Part shown: in pieces, positions 25,428 through 34,519 of the stretch
Layout of the letters: each line of letters opens with the position of its first letter
Numbering within the stretch: position 1 is the stretch's first letter
DNA from: Olsenella porci
Lineage (GTDB): Bacteria; Actinomycetota; Coriobacteriia; Coriobacteriales; Atopobiaceae
Length of the DNA stretch: 64,000 nt
Assembly (NCBI RefSeq): GCF_009695875.1
Contig: NZ_VUNC01000002.1
Coordinates: forward strand, 248,001 to 312,000
Direction: 5' to 3'
The notes under the pieces: generated by a model
What the model was told of the DNA's origin: nothing
What the model saw: the letters and a program-made list of their open reading frames with translations, nothing else
The model's database searches: none
Translations under genes and position numbers: made by a program

Positions 25428-26432
25428 TCAAGCGTTCGCACCTGCGTTTGCAGGCGCCTCGCCACCTCGTTGAGCCCGGGCCTCGCTGCGCTCGTACTCC
25501 CCCACGACCCTGAGCTCCCAGTCGCGGCGGTTGCCCTTGTTCACGGTATCCAGGATGAGTCCGCAGCAGAAGAGGAGGACGGCAAGGATCCCAAACGCCA
25601 TCGCGAGGAAGGCGGAGGGAAAGCGCTGAACAAGCCCCGTGGCCTGGAACTCGGCAATGACTGGGATGCCGATGCATAGGCAGATGACGAGCGAGATCAG
25701 AGCGAGGATGGAGAAGAACGGGAGGGGCTTGTAGTCCTTGAAGAGCGTCGCGATCATGCCCAGCACCTTGGCACCGTCGGAGAAGGTCGAGAGCTTTGAC
25801 TCCGAACCCTCGGGGCGGTCGCGGTACACGATGGGGATCTGAACGATGCGCCAACGCTTGTCCACCGCATGGATGGAAAGCTCGGTCTCGATCTCGAAGC
25901 CCGGGGAGAGGACCGGAAACGTCTTGACGAACGCGCGGGACATGGCTCGGTAGCCGGTCATGACGTCGGTGTATTCGAAGCCGTACAGCACCTTGATGAG
26001 CCAGCGGACCAGGTTGTTGCCAAAGCCGTGGAAGGCGCGGTCGTTTTCCTCCCCATAGGTGCCGTTGGAGAGACGATCGCCCACCACGTGGTCGGCGGAG
26101 CCGTTGAGGATGGGCTCCACGAGCTTGGGCGCGGCCTCGGGCTCGTAGGTGTCGTCGCCGTCGACCATGAGGTAGCAGTCGGCGTCGATGTCGCGGAACA
26201 TCTGCCTCACGACGTTGCCCTTGCCCTGGCGCGGCTCCAGCACCACGCGGGCGCCGTGGGCGCGCGCGATGTCCCCCGTGCCGTCCTTGGAGTTGTTGTC
26301 GTAGACCCATACGGTCGCACCGGGGAGGACGCGCCTGAAGTCGTCCACGACCTTGGCGATGGTGACCGCCTCGTTATAGCAGGGGACAAGCACGGCGACG
26401 TTTGAGTAGTCCCTCGATGCGCTCTGGTCCAT
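25428..26432 (-). CDS. Family 2 glycosyltransferase with C-terminal membrane segments (DPM1-like)
   Basis: 334 residues from the ATG at 26432 (GGAGAG close upstream); the longer frame to 26486 lacks support. The GT-A domain shows VAVLVPCYNEAVTIAKVV, YDNNSKDGT, RQGKGNVVRQMF, the metal-binding MVDGDDTYEPEA and VMTGYRAMSRAF. Two hydrophobic helices (about 230-255 and 270-295) follow, then a basic Ala-rich tail. It resembles polyprenyl-phosphate mannose/glucose synthases of the YkcC/DPM class. It likely makes a second lipid-linked sugar donor for envelope glycans alongside the GT2 352 bases downstream. The donor sugar cannot be predicted. Confidence 0.9.
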   Translation of the reverse strand: MDQSASRDYSNVAVLVPCYNEAVTIAKVVDDFRRVLPGATVWVYDNNSKDGTGDIARAHGARVVLEPRQGKGNVVRQMFRDIDADCYLMVDGDDTYEPEAAPKLVEPILNGSADHVVGDRLSNGTYGEENDRAFHGFGNNLVRWLIKVLYGFEYTDVMTGYRAMSRAFVKTFPVLSPGFEIETELSIHAVDKRWRIVQIPIVYRDRPEGSESKLSTFSDGAKVLGMIATLFKDYKPLPFFSILALISLVICLCIGIPVIAEFQATGLVQRFPSAFLAMAFGILAVLLFCCGLILDTVNKGNRRDWELRVVGEYERSEARAQRGGEAPANAGANA

Positions 26433-26526
26433 GTCTCTCCAAGTGACGAAATGCAGGTTGACAAGCCTAGAACAGTATATCTGCACTGTCGGACAAGCGA
26501 TCCATCATCATCAGATAACTGCAGGC

Positions 26527-26562
26527 AAGAAAAAAGCCCCGCCCCTGCGAGAGGGGCGAGGC
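26527..26562 (-). terminator. Rho-independent terminator after the cold-shock gene
   Basis: On the minus strand an 11-position stem with one mismatch (26536-26546 with 26552-26562) is followed directly by a run of T (complement of 26527-26535). This is the most classical terminator in the window. Confidence 0.88.
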
Positions 26563-26606
26563 CAGCAGTTTTGCTTAGTCCCAAATGGGTCCACGCAAGC
26601 GCTTAG

Positions 26607-26810
26607 TTAGATCTTACGAACGTTGGAAGCCTGGAGCTTGCCATTCTGGCCGGTAGTGATGTCGAACTCGACAGCCTGGCCCTCGTCCAGAGTCTTGAAG
26701 CCGTCCATCTGGATCTCGCTGTAGTGGACGAACAGGTCGTCACCATCCTCGCGAGAGATGAAGCCATAGCCCTTGTCGGGGTTGAACCACTTAACAGTAC
26801 CCTGTGCCAT
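26607..26810 (-). CDS. Cold-shock domain protein (CspA family)
   Basis: 67 residues, the standard length. A single OB-fold RNA/DNA-binding domain with RNP-1 (KGYGFISRE) and RNP-2 (DLFVHYSEI) and the start [14 protein letters not shown]. Acts as an RNA chaperone, often very abundant. The ATG at 26810 is preceded by AAAGG; a longer open frame to 26933 is only the leader. A -10-like TAAGAT on the minus strand (complement of 26899-26904) would give a leader of about 80 bases, in line with the regulated 5' leaders of csp genes. It sits between glycosylation genes without an obvious functional tie. Confidence 0.95.
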   Translation of the reverse strand: MAQGTVKWFNPDKGYGFISREDGDDLFVHYSEIQMDGFKTLDEGQAVEFDITTGQNGKLQASNVRKI

Positions 26811-26983
26811 GAACGTGCCTTTCTTTCTTGCCCATCGGGCGAAACACTGCGCTTGCGCGCGATACGTTGTAACTTGGTGCTCCCAAGTCACGTGTTCTAT
26901 CTTACCCCATCGCCATAGCCTTCTGCCCAACAATCCGCTGAAGGGGCATTTGGGGCCAATGGCGGAGTCGTCGGAACCACCGT

Positions 26984-28513
26984 CTAGAAGATGGAAGCGA
27001 GAATGACCAGGCCGTTTTCGACCATCCCGACCGCGACCAGAACCATGCCCACGATGGCGAGAGACGCACCGGACCCCATGTCGTAGGCGCGCTCGGAGAC
27101 ATGCCCCTCGTCCTCGGGGGCGAGCTCCCCCTCATCCCCGCTCGCGGGACGTGCGCCTCCGCCGGGAAGGGCACGGGAGACCAGGAGCAGGATGGGGTAC
27201 AGGACCATGGTCAGCACGGGAAGGAAGTAGCGGGGCTGGACTCCGCGGATCGTCCCCTCGCCCACGTCGGTGTACTGCAGGTAGAGGGCCGTGTTGGTCA
27301 TCCCGAAGTAGAGGATGAAGAGGACGAGAGAGGCGATGGCAAGCCAGGTGGCCTCCCTGCGGTGGGAGGAGGCGATGCAGCGGCATGCGATTGCCTCCGC
27401 CGAGAGCGCGAGGAAAAGGCCAATCACGCAGAAGAACTTGTCGCCGCTTCCCGCACGCGCACTGAGGTGGATGAGGTCGCCAAAGTCGAAGGAGGCCATG
27501 TCCACGAAGCTCTTTACGTTGAGCCAGAGGAAGTTGAGCGGATGCGCGATGATCCATGCCATTTGCGCCTTGGGGTCAACCCCCTCCTTGTACATGACCC
27601 CCGTGTTGATGCCCGAGACCACCCGCATCCAGAGCGCGAAGAGGACCAGGCACAAAAGGACGCTTGCGGCTATGAGCATCCTGTCGCGCTTGGGGCGAGC
27701 GGCCCTTCCCGGAACGAGGAGGAGCAGCAGAAGGAGGAGCAGTATCGACGTCACCTTGAGAAGCCCAAGAATAATGGTGCAGGTGCAGAGAAGCGCGAGG
27801 GTGGACCTTCTCCGATCGTCCGCAAAGACGGTCCAGAGCAGGGCCGCGAGGAAGGCGGTGCAGCAGAGGATCGTGATGGTGTCTGCTGTGACCGTCGACG
27901 AGGCGACCACATTCGCGGGAACCAGGCCAAAGTAGAAGAGCACCCACTTTCCCATGGGCGCATTCCTGATGAGCAGGAACATCCCGAGGGCGAAGAACGC
28001 AATCCCGCCAAACCGCATGCCAAGGACCACGCTGCGAACGCTCCCCAGGGCACGGCCGACGAGGAAGCCCAGAAGCTGGGGAAGGTAGACCACGGGATTG
28101 TTCACGGAGGAGTTGGAGAAGAGGAAGGGAATCCTTTGTCCTTCTCCATATGGTGCGCTGCCACCCAGCTGGGAGAGCTCCTCGGGCGTGTAGGGGTCAC
28201 TGGTCCCCAGGAACTTGGACGTGTTGCCAAAGACGATTTCCAGCACGTGCTGAGACTCCAGCCCGCCGTACGAGTCGTAGTCCCTGCGATGCGGGTTCGC
28301 GAACGTCTGCCCCAGGTACTCCTCGGGAAGACGTTGCGGGAGGATATCTCCCGCGGCAATCTGCTCTACTCGTCCGATGTGGCTCGGCTCGTCGAAGGCA
28401 GCTCCGACGGGAGTAACGAGGGCGCAGAACATCGACCCGATGAGGAAGAGGACCAGGAAGGCCCATTCGGGGCTCTCGGCAACCCTCTGTGCGAGGCTCG
28501 CGCCTCTCCTCAT
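26984..28513 (-). CDS. DUF2142 polytopic membrane protein, probable GT-C-like envelope glycosyltransferase
   Basis: 509 residues from the ATG at 28513 (GGAGG eight bases before). After a cytoplasmic stub and a first membrane helix (about 18-38), the extracellular loop carries the family motif [17 protein letters not shown]. Roughly ten more hydrophobic segments follow, ending in a short acidic cytoplasmic loop and a final helix. This matches DUF2142 (PF09913). Its membrane topology and an acidic motif in the first loop are like GT-C transferases that use lipid-linked sugars, but function is not proven. Placed next to two GT2 enzymes that probably make such donors and next to the rhamnose genes, it is a good candidate for adding a side-chain sugar to a wall polymer. 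Confidence 0.85.
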   Translation of the reverse strand: MRRGASLAQRVAESPEWAFLVLFLIGSMFCALVTPVGAAFDEPSHIGRVEQIAAGDILPQRLPEEYLGQTFANPHRRDYDSYGGLESQHVLEIVFGNTSKFLGTSDPYTPEELSQLGGSAPYGEGQRIPFLFSNSSVNNPVVYLPQLLGFLVGRALGSVRSVVLGMRFGGIAFFALGMFLLIRNAPMGKWVLFYFGLVPANVVASSTVTADTITILCCTAFLAALLWTVFADDRRRSTLALLCTCTIILGLLKVTSILLLLLLLLLVPGRAARPKRDRMLIAASVLLCLVLFALWMRVVSGINTGVMYKEGVDPKAQMAWIIAHPLNFLWLNVKSFVDMASFDFGDLIHLSARAGSGDKFFCVIGLFLALSAEAIACRCIASSHRREATWLAIASLVLFILYFGMTNTALYLQYTDVGEGTIRGVQPRYFLPVLTMVLYPILLLVSRALPGGGARPASGDEGELAPEDEGHVSERAYDMGSGASLAIVGMVLVAVGMVENGLVILASIF

Positions 28514-28560
28514 GTGATCACCCTCCGACTCCGACAATCGGTTCACCCCCAGACAACGAA

Positions 28561-28590
28561 GAGACCCACGTGCTCGTACCCGTGGGTCTC
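28561..28590 (-). terminator. Hairpin terminator after rfbD
   Basis: GAGACCCACG (28561-28570) pairs exactly with CGTGGGTCTC (28581-28590) around a 10-base loop, 30 bases past the rfbD stop codon. Confidence 0.65.
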
Positions 28591-28620
28591 ACCAACCTTA
28601 AAGTTGATTGTATGTGATGC

Positions 28621-29526
28621 CTAGTTTGCGAGCGAGTCGAAGTTTGCCCGATAGCTCGCGAGCGCCTCCTGCCAGGGCCTCATGCGGTTGCCCACGCCTG
28701 ACTCCAGGTGCGCGTTCTTGAGTGCGCTGAAGTGCGGGCGGTCGGCGGAGGCGGGGTTCATCTCCTTGTACTCCTCGCTCGTGCAGCGGACAACCTTTGT
28801 GCCGGTTCCAAACTCGCGGAAGATCGCCTCGGCGAAGTCGGCCCACGAGCAGATGCCCTCGTTGGTGCAGTGGTAGATGCCGTAGTCAGCCGTGGCAGCG
28901 ACCGTCAGGATCTCGTACGCGAGGTCGTTGGCGCTGGTGGGGTTGCCCACCTGGTCGTCCACGACCGTCACGGACTCGTGACTCTGTGCCAGGCGCAGCA
29001 TGGTCTTGACGAAGTTCTTGCCCACGTAGCCATAGAGCCACGCGGTGCGCATCACAAAGGTGCGCGGGTTGCTCGCGAGCGCGAGGCCCTCGCCGGCAAG
29101 CTTGGTGCGACCGTAGGCGCTGATGGGCGCGGGGACGTCGGACTCGAGCCTCTCGCCCTCCACGTTGCCAGGGAATACGTAGTCGGTGGAGACGTGCACG
29201 AGCTTTGCCCCCTGGCGGGCGCAGGAGCGCGCGAGGTTCATGGGGCCGAGCGCGTTGGCGCTGAACGCGCCGGTCCAGTTTGCCTCGCAGCCATCCACGT
29301 TGGTGAACGCCGCGCAGTTGATGGCGAGGTCGTAGGGGCCGTGCTCGTCAAACCACGCGTCGACCGCGGCGGCGTCCGAGATGTCGAGCGAGTCGATGTC
29401 GATGTAGTCGACCTGCGCGTCGCGATACCCCTCGGGAATGGGGCCGATCTCGGCGGTCCCGCCCTCGATGAGCCTCCTCAGCTCGTTGCCGAGCTGCCCG
29501 CGCGAACCAGTGACAAGAATCCTCAT
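28621..29526 (-). CDS. rfbD: dTDP-4-dehydrorhamnose reductase
   Basis: 301 residues from the ATG at 29526, with GGGGAG ten bases upstream. Last step of dTDP-L-rhamnose synthesis (EC 1.1.1.133). A short-chain dehydrogenase fold: MRILVTGSRGQLGNEL (nucleotide binding), INCAAFTNVDGCE, the catalytic Ser/Tyr/Lys set in VSTDYVF and YGRTKLAGE, and ICSWADFAEAIF near the C-terminus. It follows rfbC by 53 bases. The separate rfbA-rfbB pair at 37-39 kb completes the pathway. Confidence 0.96.
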   Translation of the reverse strand: MRILVTGSRGQLGNELRRLIEGGTAEIGPIPEGYRDAQVDYIDIDSLDISDAAAVDAWFDEHGPYDLAINCAAFTNVDGCEANWTGAFSANALGPMNLARSCARQGAKLVHVSTDYVFPGNVEGERLESDVPAPISAYGRTKLAGEGLALASNPRTFVMRTAWLYGYVGKNFVKTMLRLAQSHESVTVVDDQVGNPTSANDLAYEILTVAATADYGIYHCTNEGICSWADFAEAIFREFGTGTKVVRCTSEEYKEMNPASADRPHFSALKNAHLESGVGNRMRPWQEALASYRANFDSLAN

Positions 29527-29579
29527 GAGACGGTCTCCCCTTCTCCCGCTTTCCTTGCGTGCTGTCGTCCAGGCAAGCC

Positions 29580-30161
29580 CTACAGGCCGGCAGACTTGCG
29601 CCACTCCTCGAAGGAGGGGTGCTTGGTGTCCTTGTCGGAGAGGTTGAGCTCAACGCCCTCGACGAGCGGCCACTCCACCCCGATGCTGGGATCGTTCCAC
29701 ATGAGGCCGCCCTCGTCGTTGGGGTGGTACACGTCGTCGCACTTGTAGCAGAACACCGCGGTCGGGCTCAGCACGTAGAAGCCATGGGCAAAGCCTTGCG
29801 GGATGAAGAACTGTCGGTGGTTCTCGGCGGAGAGGGTCACACCCTCCCACTTGCCGAAGGTGGCGCTGCCGGGACGCAGGTCAACGCAGACGTCGAAGAC
29901 CTCGCCCTCCACCACGCGGACGAGCTTGGACTGCGGGTGCTCGATCTGGAAGTGAAGGCCGCGCAGCACGCCCTGGGTGCTTGCGCTCTGGTTGTCCTGC
30001 ACGAAGTCCACGTCGATGCCACCGGCAACGAAGTCCGGGCGCTTGTAGGTCTCCATGAAGTACCCGCGGGCGTCGCCGTAGCTCTTGACGTCCACGATGG
30101 TCACCCCCTCGATGGAGGTGGGAGTGAAGGTGAAGTTGCCGGATGTGATCGGCTGGGACAT
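29580..30161 (-). CDS. rfbC: dTDP-4-dehydrorhamnose 3,5-epimerase
   Basis: 193 residues from the ATG at 30161 (GGAGG five bases upstream). A cupin-fold epimerase (EC 5.1.3.13). Visible motifs are GYFMETYKRPDF, DNQSASTQGVLRGLHFQ (catalytic His), VEGEVFDVCVDLR, FFIPQGFAHGFYVLS, a CYKCDDVYHP segment, and the catalytic Tyr region. It lies downstream of the 676-residue glycosyltransferase and before rfbD. It begins a sub-operon that supplies rhamnose donor. Confidence 0.96.
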   Translation of the reverse strand: MSQPITSGNFTFTPTSIEGVTIVDVKSYGDARGYFMETYKRPDFVAGGIDVDFVQDNQSASTQGVLRGLHFQIEHPQSKLVRVVEGEVFDVCVDLRPGSATFGKWEGVTLSAENHRQFFIPQGFAHGFYVLSPTAVFCYKCDDVYHPNDEGGLMWNDPSIGVEWPLVEGVELNLSDKDTKHPSFEEWRKSAGL

Positions 30162-30283
30162 GCGTCCTCCAAACGTTTGATGTCGTAAGACCCAGGTGCG
30201 AGCCAAGGGTCATTCTATGCCATAACGTCTAGGTGCCAGGACACCCCAAGAACTGAACACAGTGCCAGAAGGAGGCCAAGCCG

Positions 30284-32314
30284 CTACGCGCGGGACCAGG
30301 ACCCGCCTGCCCCACCGCCCCAGTCGAGACTCCCGTAGAGGTTCCAGGGGTCGAACGAGGGGTTCTGGGTCGGGTCGCCGTCCTGCAGCTCGCCGTGCAT
30401 GCCCATGAAGAACGCACGGTCGTGCTCCGCACGGGCGCCCTCGTCCCACATCATCTGGCGGGGGACGTTGAGCGTGGCGGTGGCATAGGGATAGTAGACG
30501 TTGACGAGCCCCAGGTCGCGCGCGCGGGCGCAGCAGTCGGCGAGCGCGTAGCGCATGGTGAGGAAGACGTCGCTCATCCCCAGCTCCTCGAGCGCGGAGG
30601 AGCGGACCAGGCAGCACTCCGCGTCGAGGGCGACGCAGTCGTAGGGCCGCTCGGTGCGCCCCACGTACCCGCCGTCCCCCTTGGGGAGAAGGCGGAACCT
30701 GTGGCCCAGGGTGCCGTCGGGATGGACCTTGATGCCCGCATAGTCGATGAGGCCATCCGCCCTGTTCACGCGAGGGCTCGCCGCAAAGACCTCCTCGCGC
30801 TGGAACAGGCGCACGAGGGACTTGAGGTCATCGACGGCGAGGTCCACCTGATTGGAGACGAACAGCACGAGGTCGCCGTTCCTCTCCCCCAGCAGGCGCT
30901 GGACGTAGCCTGGCCCCTCGACGCCTCGGTCGACCACCCACACCGAGGCGCCGGTATTGCGGGCGTACGCGTGGAGGGCGTCCTTGGTGACCCGGGACGC
31001 CCCGTTCTTGCCCACCACTGCGAGGGAGGGCCAGGGCGACGGGTCGTCCAGGTTCACGCGGTAGGTGAAGAAGTGCTCGCCGCGCGAGACGGACCCGCTC
31101 AGGCCGCGCCTGGCGAGGTGGGCGCGGATGGCCTCGGCGCCCGCGTCTTGCGCATACGGCTTGCTCAGCGGGTCCTTTGCGGAGGACCCACCCGTAATGC
31201 GCCAGTGGTACAGGACGTAGGGCACGTGCACCACACGCGCACCTGCGTCGATCGCCGAGAGGGCCAGGTCGTAGTCCTGGGCACCCTCCATCCTGGCCTC
31301 GGAGCGGTCGGTGGCGTCCAGGAAGTCGCGGCGCACGCACAGCCAGTGGACCATGTAGTTGTCGTCCAGCAGGAGGTCGGGGTTGTAGTCGGGCTTGAGC
31401 AGGGGGAGCTGTGGCGTCCCGTCCTCGTCGATGTTGTCCTCGTCGCAGTAGAGCAGGCCCGCCTCACCCGCGGAGTCGGCGATGGCGCGCGCGTACTGGG
31501 CGAGCGCGTCCGCCTCGAGCGTGTCGTCGTGGTCGAGGAAGCAGACGTAGTCGCCCGTCGCCTCGGCGATGCCGCGGTTGGTGTTGCCCGCGATGCCGTC
31601 GTTGTCCTGTTCCAAAACGCGGACGCGCGGGTCGTCCACCTTGCCCAGCGCCTCCCGAACCCCCTCGTCGTCCGGGCTGGCGTTGACCACCACGAGCTCC
31701 CAGTTCTGGTACGTCTGGTCGAGGACGCTCTGCAGCGCCTCCCCCAGCAGCGCGGGGGGCGTCTTGTACGCGGGGAGAACGATGCTCATGAGAGGGCCGT
31801 CCTGCGGTGCCTCGTCCATGGCGCGCAGGGAGCGCTGACGCTTGAGCCAGTCTGGGTAGCTGGGGTCAACCGAGGCGTTGGCGATGAGGTCCCCATAGGC
31901 GGAGATGCTGCGCCTGAGCTCCTCGCCCCCCACGAAGGCGAACCTCCCACCGGCGTGGAAGAGGAGTCGCCCCTGGGTCAGGGGGGTCGTGGCCACGTAC
32001 TCCCAGGCCTGCCACGTGACGGGACCGCCCGCCTCGCCCACCGTGACGGAATGGGTCCCCATGAGCTCCATGGGAACGTGGGCGACGCCGCGCACCCGGC
32101 GCGACTCGCCGGCGATTGCCTCGCACCCCGGCTTGGCGGGGCGCTTCCCGCGCGCGCACGAGAGCACGAGCCACGAATGCGACTTGGGACCGTCCTCGAA
32201 GGCACCCTCTCCGCTCCTCAGGCAGGTGACCACCCTGAGCGCGTGGCCCGCCCTCAGCTCGTCGTCGGTGAGGGGGTTCTCGGCAAGGTAGCCGGCGAGG
32301 GAAAGCTGCTTCAT
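30284..32314 (-). CDS. Large family 2 glycosyltransferase with degenerate second domain (rhamnan-type)
   Basis: 676 residues from the ATG at 32314 (GGAG seven bases before). Residues 1 to about 160 are a beta-rich accessory region. A complete GT-A domain starts at about 176 (MSIVLPAYKTPPALL) with FLDHDDTLEAD at about 258 and the YCDEDNIDEDGT, EGAQDYDLAL and YHWRITGGSSA motifs seen in wall rhamnosyltransferase-like GT2 proteins. From about residue 435 a second GT-A-like fold is recognisable (LAVVGKNGAS, ADGLIDYAGIKVHPDGTLGH), but the position expected to hold the metal-binding acidic motif reads FVSNQVDL, so it may no longer bind a metal-sugar donor. It probably extends or branches a rhamnose-containing polymer. 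Confidence 0.85.
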   Translation of the reverse strand: MKQLSLAGYLAENPLTDDELRAGHALRVVTCLRSGEGAFEDGPKSHSWLVLSCARGKRPAKPGCEAIAGESRRVRGVAHVPMELMGTHSVTVGEAGGPVTWQAWEYVATTPLTQGRLLFHAGGRFAFVGGEELRRSISAYGDLIANASVDPSYPDWLKRQRSLRAMDEAPQDGPLMSIVLPAYKTPPALLGEALQSVLDQTYQNWELVVVNASPDDEGVREALGKVDDPRVRVLEQDNDGIAGNTNRGIAEATGDYVCFLDHDDTLEADALAQYARAIADSAGEAGLLYCDEDNIDEDGTPQLPLLKPDYNPDLLLDDNYMVHWLCVRRDFLDATDRSEARMEGAQDYDLALSAIDAGARVVHVPYVLYHWRITGGSSAKDPLSKPYAQDAGAEAIRAHLARRGLSGSVSRGEHFFTYRVNLDDPSPWPSLAVVGKNGASRVTKDALHAYARNTGASVWVVDRGVEGPGYVQRLLGERNGDLVLFVSNQVDLAVDDLKSLVRLFQREEVFAASPRVNRADGLIDYAGIKVHPDGTLGHRFRLLPKGDGGYVGRTERPYDCVALDAECCLVRSSALEELGMSDVFLTMRYALADCCARARDLGLVNVYYPYATATLNVPRQMMWDEGARAEHDRAFFMGMHGELQDGDPTQNPSFDPWNLYGSLDWGGGAGGSWSRA

Positions 32315-32359
32315 CGGGTTCTCCAAGGGTCACGTGGGCTGTTCAAAGCACATCATAGC

Positions 32360-32397
32360 GCCTGGGCGGGACGTCGCGGAACACGCCCCGCCCAGGC
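32360..32397 (-). terminator. Hairpin between two glycosyltransferase genes
   Basis: GCCTGGGCGGG (32360-32370) pairs exactly with CCCGCCCAGGC (32387-32397). No U-tract, so it may attenuate rather than fully stop transcription between the GlfT2-like gene and the next transferase. Confidence 0.5.
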
Positions 32398-32418
32398 TCG
32401 TCCGCAAGCGCAGCGTGG

Positions 32419-34314
32419 TTAGATCCCGAGGTAGGACTCCCAGAACTCGCGGGAGGTCATGCGCGGTGCGGCGGCGGAGTACGCCTCGCGCAGCTGTGCC
32501 TCGTTTGCCTTGAGGCGCTTGAGGTCCTCCTGCCAGCGGCCCCAGACGGCCTTGAAGCGGTCCCTGTCGAGGTGCCGGATGACGCCGCGCTGGTTCTCGA
32601 GGTCCACGGCGACGATGGTGTCCTTGCGCCTGATGAGGTCGGCGGGATACAGCCAGCCGGCGACGTCGATGATCGCGGCGGTCCCCTTCTGCACGTACCC
32701 CAGGTCGACCCGCTGGCCGTTGAAGCTCAGGTAGTCCTCCAGGCGCTGCGGGAACGACCTCCTCTCTATCGCGTCGGCCCGCTTCATGCCGTCGACCTCG
32801 TAGATCGCGCTGAGGTCGATGCCCTGCTCCTCGCACTGCCTGCGCAGCTCGGCAAAGGGGACGAGCTTCTCCGCCCGTCTGTTCGCCGCCATGAAGGCTC
32901 GCTCGGCGTTGCCGGGCTGCTCCAGGAACGCGGGCCCCTTGAGGAAGTCCTCGAACCCGTCCAGGACGAGCTCGGCGTTGGTGTAGTTGAACTTCTTGAG
33001 CTCCAGCTGGACCAGGTGGAGCATGTGGTCCACGAAGTCCGCCATGGGCGCCACGCCAGTGGTGTACTGCGCCACGAGCGCGTTCCTGGTGACCTGGTAG
33101 CGCTCGACGGCGGCGCTGTAGCGACGCACGAACGAGGGGTGCCACAGGCAGATCCCGTTCATGGTCATGAACCGTGCCTTGCAGCGGAGTGCGTACTCGA
33201 TGTCGTCGTATCGCACGAACAGGGGCAGGGGAAGGCCGTTCTCCTCGATTGCCGAGACGGGGATGACGCAGTACCACCACCCGCCGTACTGTTGGGCCTG
33301 GTCGCCGTGGCCGGGGAGGCTGGGGCGTGCCTGGTCCATCTCGTTCGTGGCAACGGAGTGCACCTGTCCCATGTGGGCGGACGGCTTGAGGGGGACGCAG
33401 TCACCGTAGTAGGTGACGTATCCAATGTCCTCCCACCTCACGTCGGGCTCGAAGAGGTCCATCATCGCACCCTCGACGAACCGGTCGGCGTGCTCGTCGT
33501 CCACGATCTGCAGCAGCGCGTAGGTGCGGATGATGCTCTCGGGGGAGACGAGCACGTCGTCGTCCATCAGGAGCACGTGGGTGGCCCTGGGCTCCTGGCG
33601 CAGCGCCTCGATCATCCCGCGGGCATAGCCCCCCGAGCCGCCCACGTTGTCATTGGGGTGGATGCGCACCCGGTCGGTCTGGAGCGCCTCGACGTCGAGC
33701 GTCCTGCCGTTGTCGACCACGTGCTGGGTGAAGTGAGCAGCGACCGGCTCCTTGGAGCCCAGGACGTACCGCTTCACCAGGTCGACGTTGCGCTTGATGT
33801 AGCTCTCCTTCCTGAAGGTCGTGGTGCAGAGGGCGAGCTCCACATTGCGGACCCGGTCCTCGTCCACCTCGGCGTAGTAGTAGGAGTTGCGGACAAGGAC
33901 GCCCTCGTCGCCCTCGATGGACACTGCGAACGCCTCGATGGTGTCGTCGGGGTCGTTGGGAAGGTCGAGCTCGATGGCATGCCACTCGTCCGACGCCGGT
34001 ACCTCGCGCTCGCTCCCCTCGACCGGCTCCGTCTCCCAGCTGAAGCCGTTGGCATGCGTGAGCGACAGGGTGAATGCGCCGCCGCGCACCTCCAGGTGGA
34101 GGTGGAAGTTGCGTGCGATGGTGTACTCCCTCCACCTGCTCACCGAGAGCGCGTTGAAGAAGGTGGTGAAGTCGTGGGTGCCATGCGGCCCCAGAAGCCA
34201 GGAGTCACCCTCGGCGCGGGTGACCGCGGAGGTGGACCTGTGGAGCAGCGTGGGCTGCTGGAGGAACTGCGTCGCGTCGTCCAGAAGTATGTTGGCGAGC
34301 TTGTGCCTGATCAT
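32419..34314 (-). CDS. GlfT2-like galactofuranosyltransferase
   Basis: 631 residues, ATG preceded by GGGGAGAG. Architecture and spacing match mycobacterial GlfT2 (637 residues, family knowledge): an N-terminal beta-sandwich, then a GT-A domain with TTFRKESYIKRN, GGSGGYARGMIEAL, the metal-binding MDDDVLV at about 249, a Trp-Trp pair in GGWWYCVIP at about 346, YDDIEYALR at about 369 and a His in LWHPSF at about 392, then a C-terminal helical region. GlfT2 polymerises galactofuranose on a lipid-linked acceptor. This suggests galactofuranose in the envelope polymer, although no UDP-galactopyranose mutase gene lies in the window; another donor furanose is possible. Confidence 0.87.
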   Translation of the reverse strand: MIRHKLANILLDDATQFLQQPTLLHRSTSAVTRAEGDSWLLGPHGTHDFTTFFNALSVSRWREYTIARNFHLHLEVRGGAFTLSLTHANGFSWETEPVEGSEREVPASDEWHAIELDLPNDPDDTIEAFAVSIEGDEGVLVRNSYYYAEVDEDRVRNVELALCTTTFRKESYIKRNVDLVKRYVLGSKEPVAAHFTQHVVDNGRTLDVEALQTDRVRIHPNDNVGGSGGYARGMIEALRQEPRATHVLLMDDDVLVSPESIIRTYALLQIVDDEHADRFVEGAMMDLFEPDVRWEDIGYVTYYGDCVPLKPSAHMGQVHSVATNEMDQARPSLPGHGDQAQQYGGWWYCVIPVSAIEENGLPLPLFVRYDDIEYALRCKARFMTMNGICLWHPSFVRRYSAAVERYQVTRNALVAQYTTGVAPMADFVDHMLHLVQLELKKFNYTNAELVLDGFEDFLKGPAFLEQPGNAERAFMAANRRAEKLVPFAELRRQCEEQGIDLSAIYEVDGMKRADAIERRSFPQRLEDYLSFNGQRVDLGYVQKGTAAIIDVAGWLYPADLIRRKDTIVAVDLENQRGVIRHLDRDRFKAVWGRWQEDLKRLKANEAQLREAYSAAAPRMTSREFWESYLGI

Positions 34315-34481
34315 GTCTCTCCCCTCGTTATCTCGGCATACACCCTAACAGGCGCCCGGCGGGCTTCGTCCCCAGCGGTGGCGTTTTCAAGAAATAATCC
34401 CCGTAGGAACGAGGGTGGCGGCGGATGGATATCTGGCGGTCAAGGGTGGAAGAGCGCGCCGCGGCAACCGCGACACCCTAC

Positions 34482-34515
34482 GATGAGGGGGTTATGTGCG
34501 TTCGTGATGAGGGGG
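34482..34515 (+). repeat. Duplicated ribosome-binding-site sequence before a glycosyltransferase
   Basis: GATGAGGGGG occurs at 34482-34491 and again at 34506-34515. Each is followed within a few bases by an ATG (34494, out of frame; 34520, the gene start). The second copy is the likely Shine-Dalgarno of the transferase gene. Confidence 0.5.
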
Positions 34516-34519
34516 ACAC

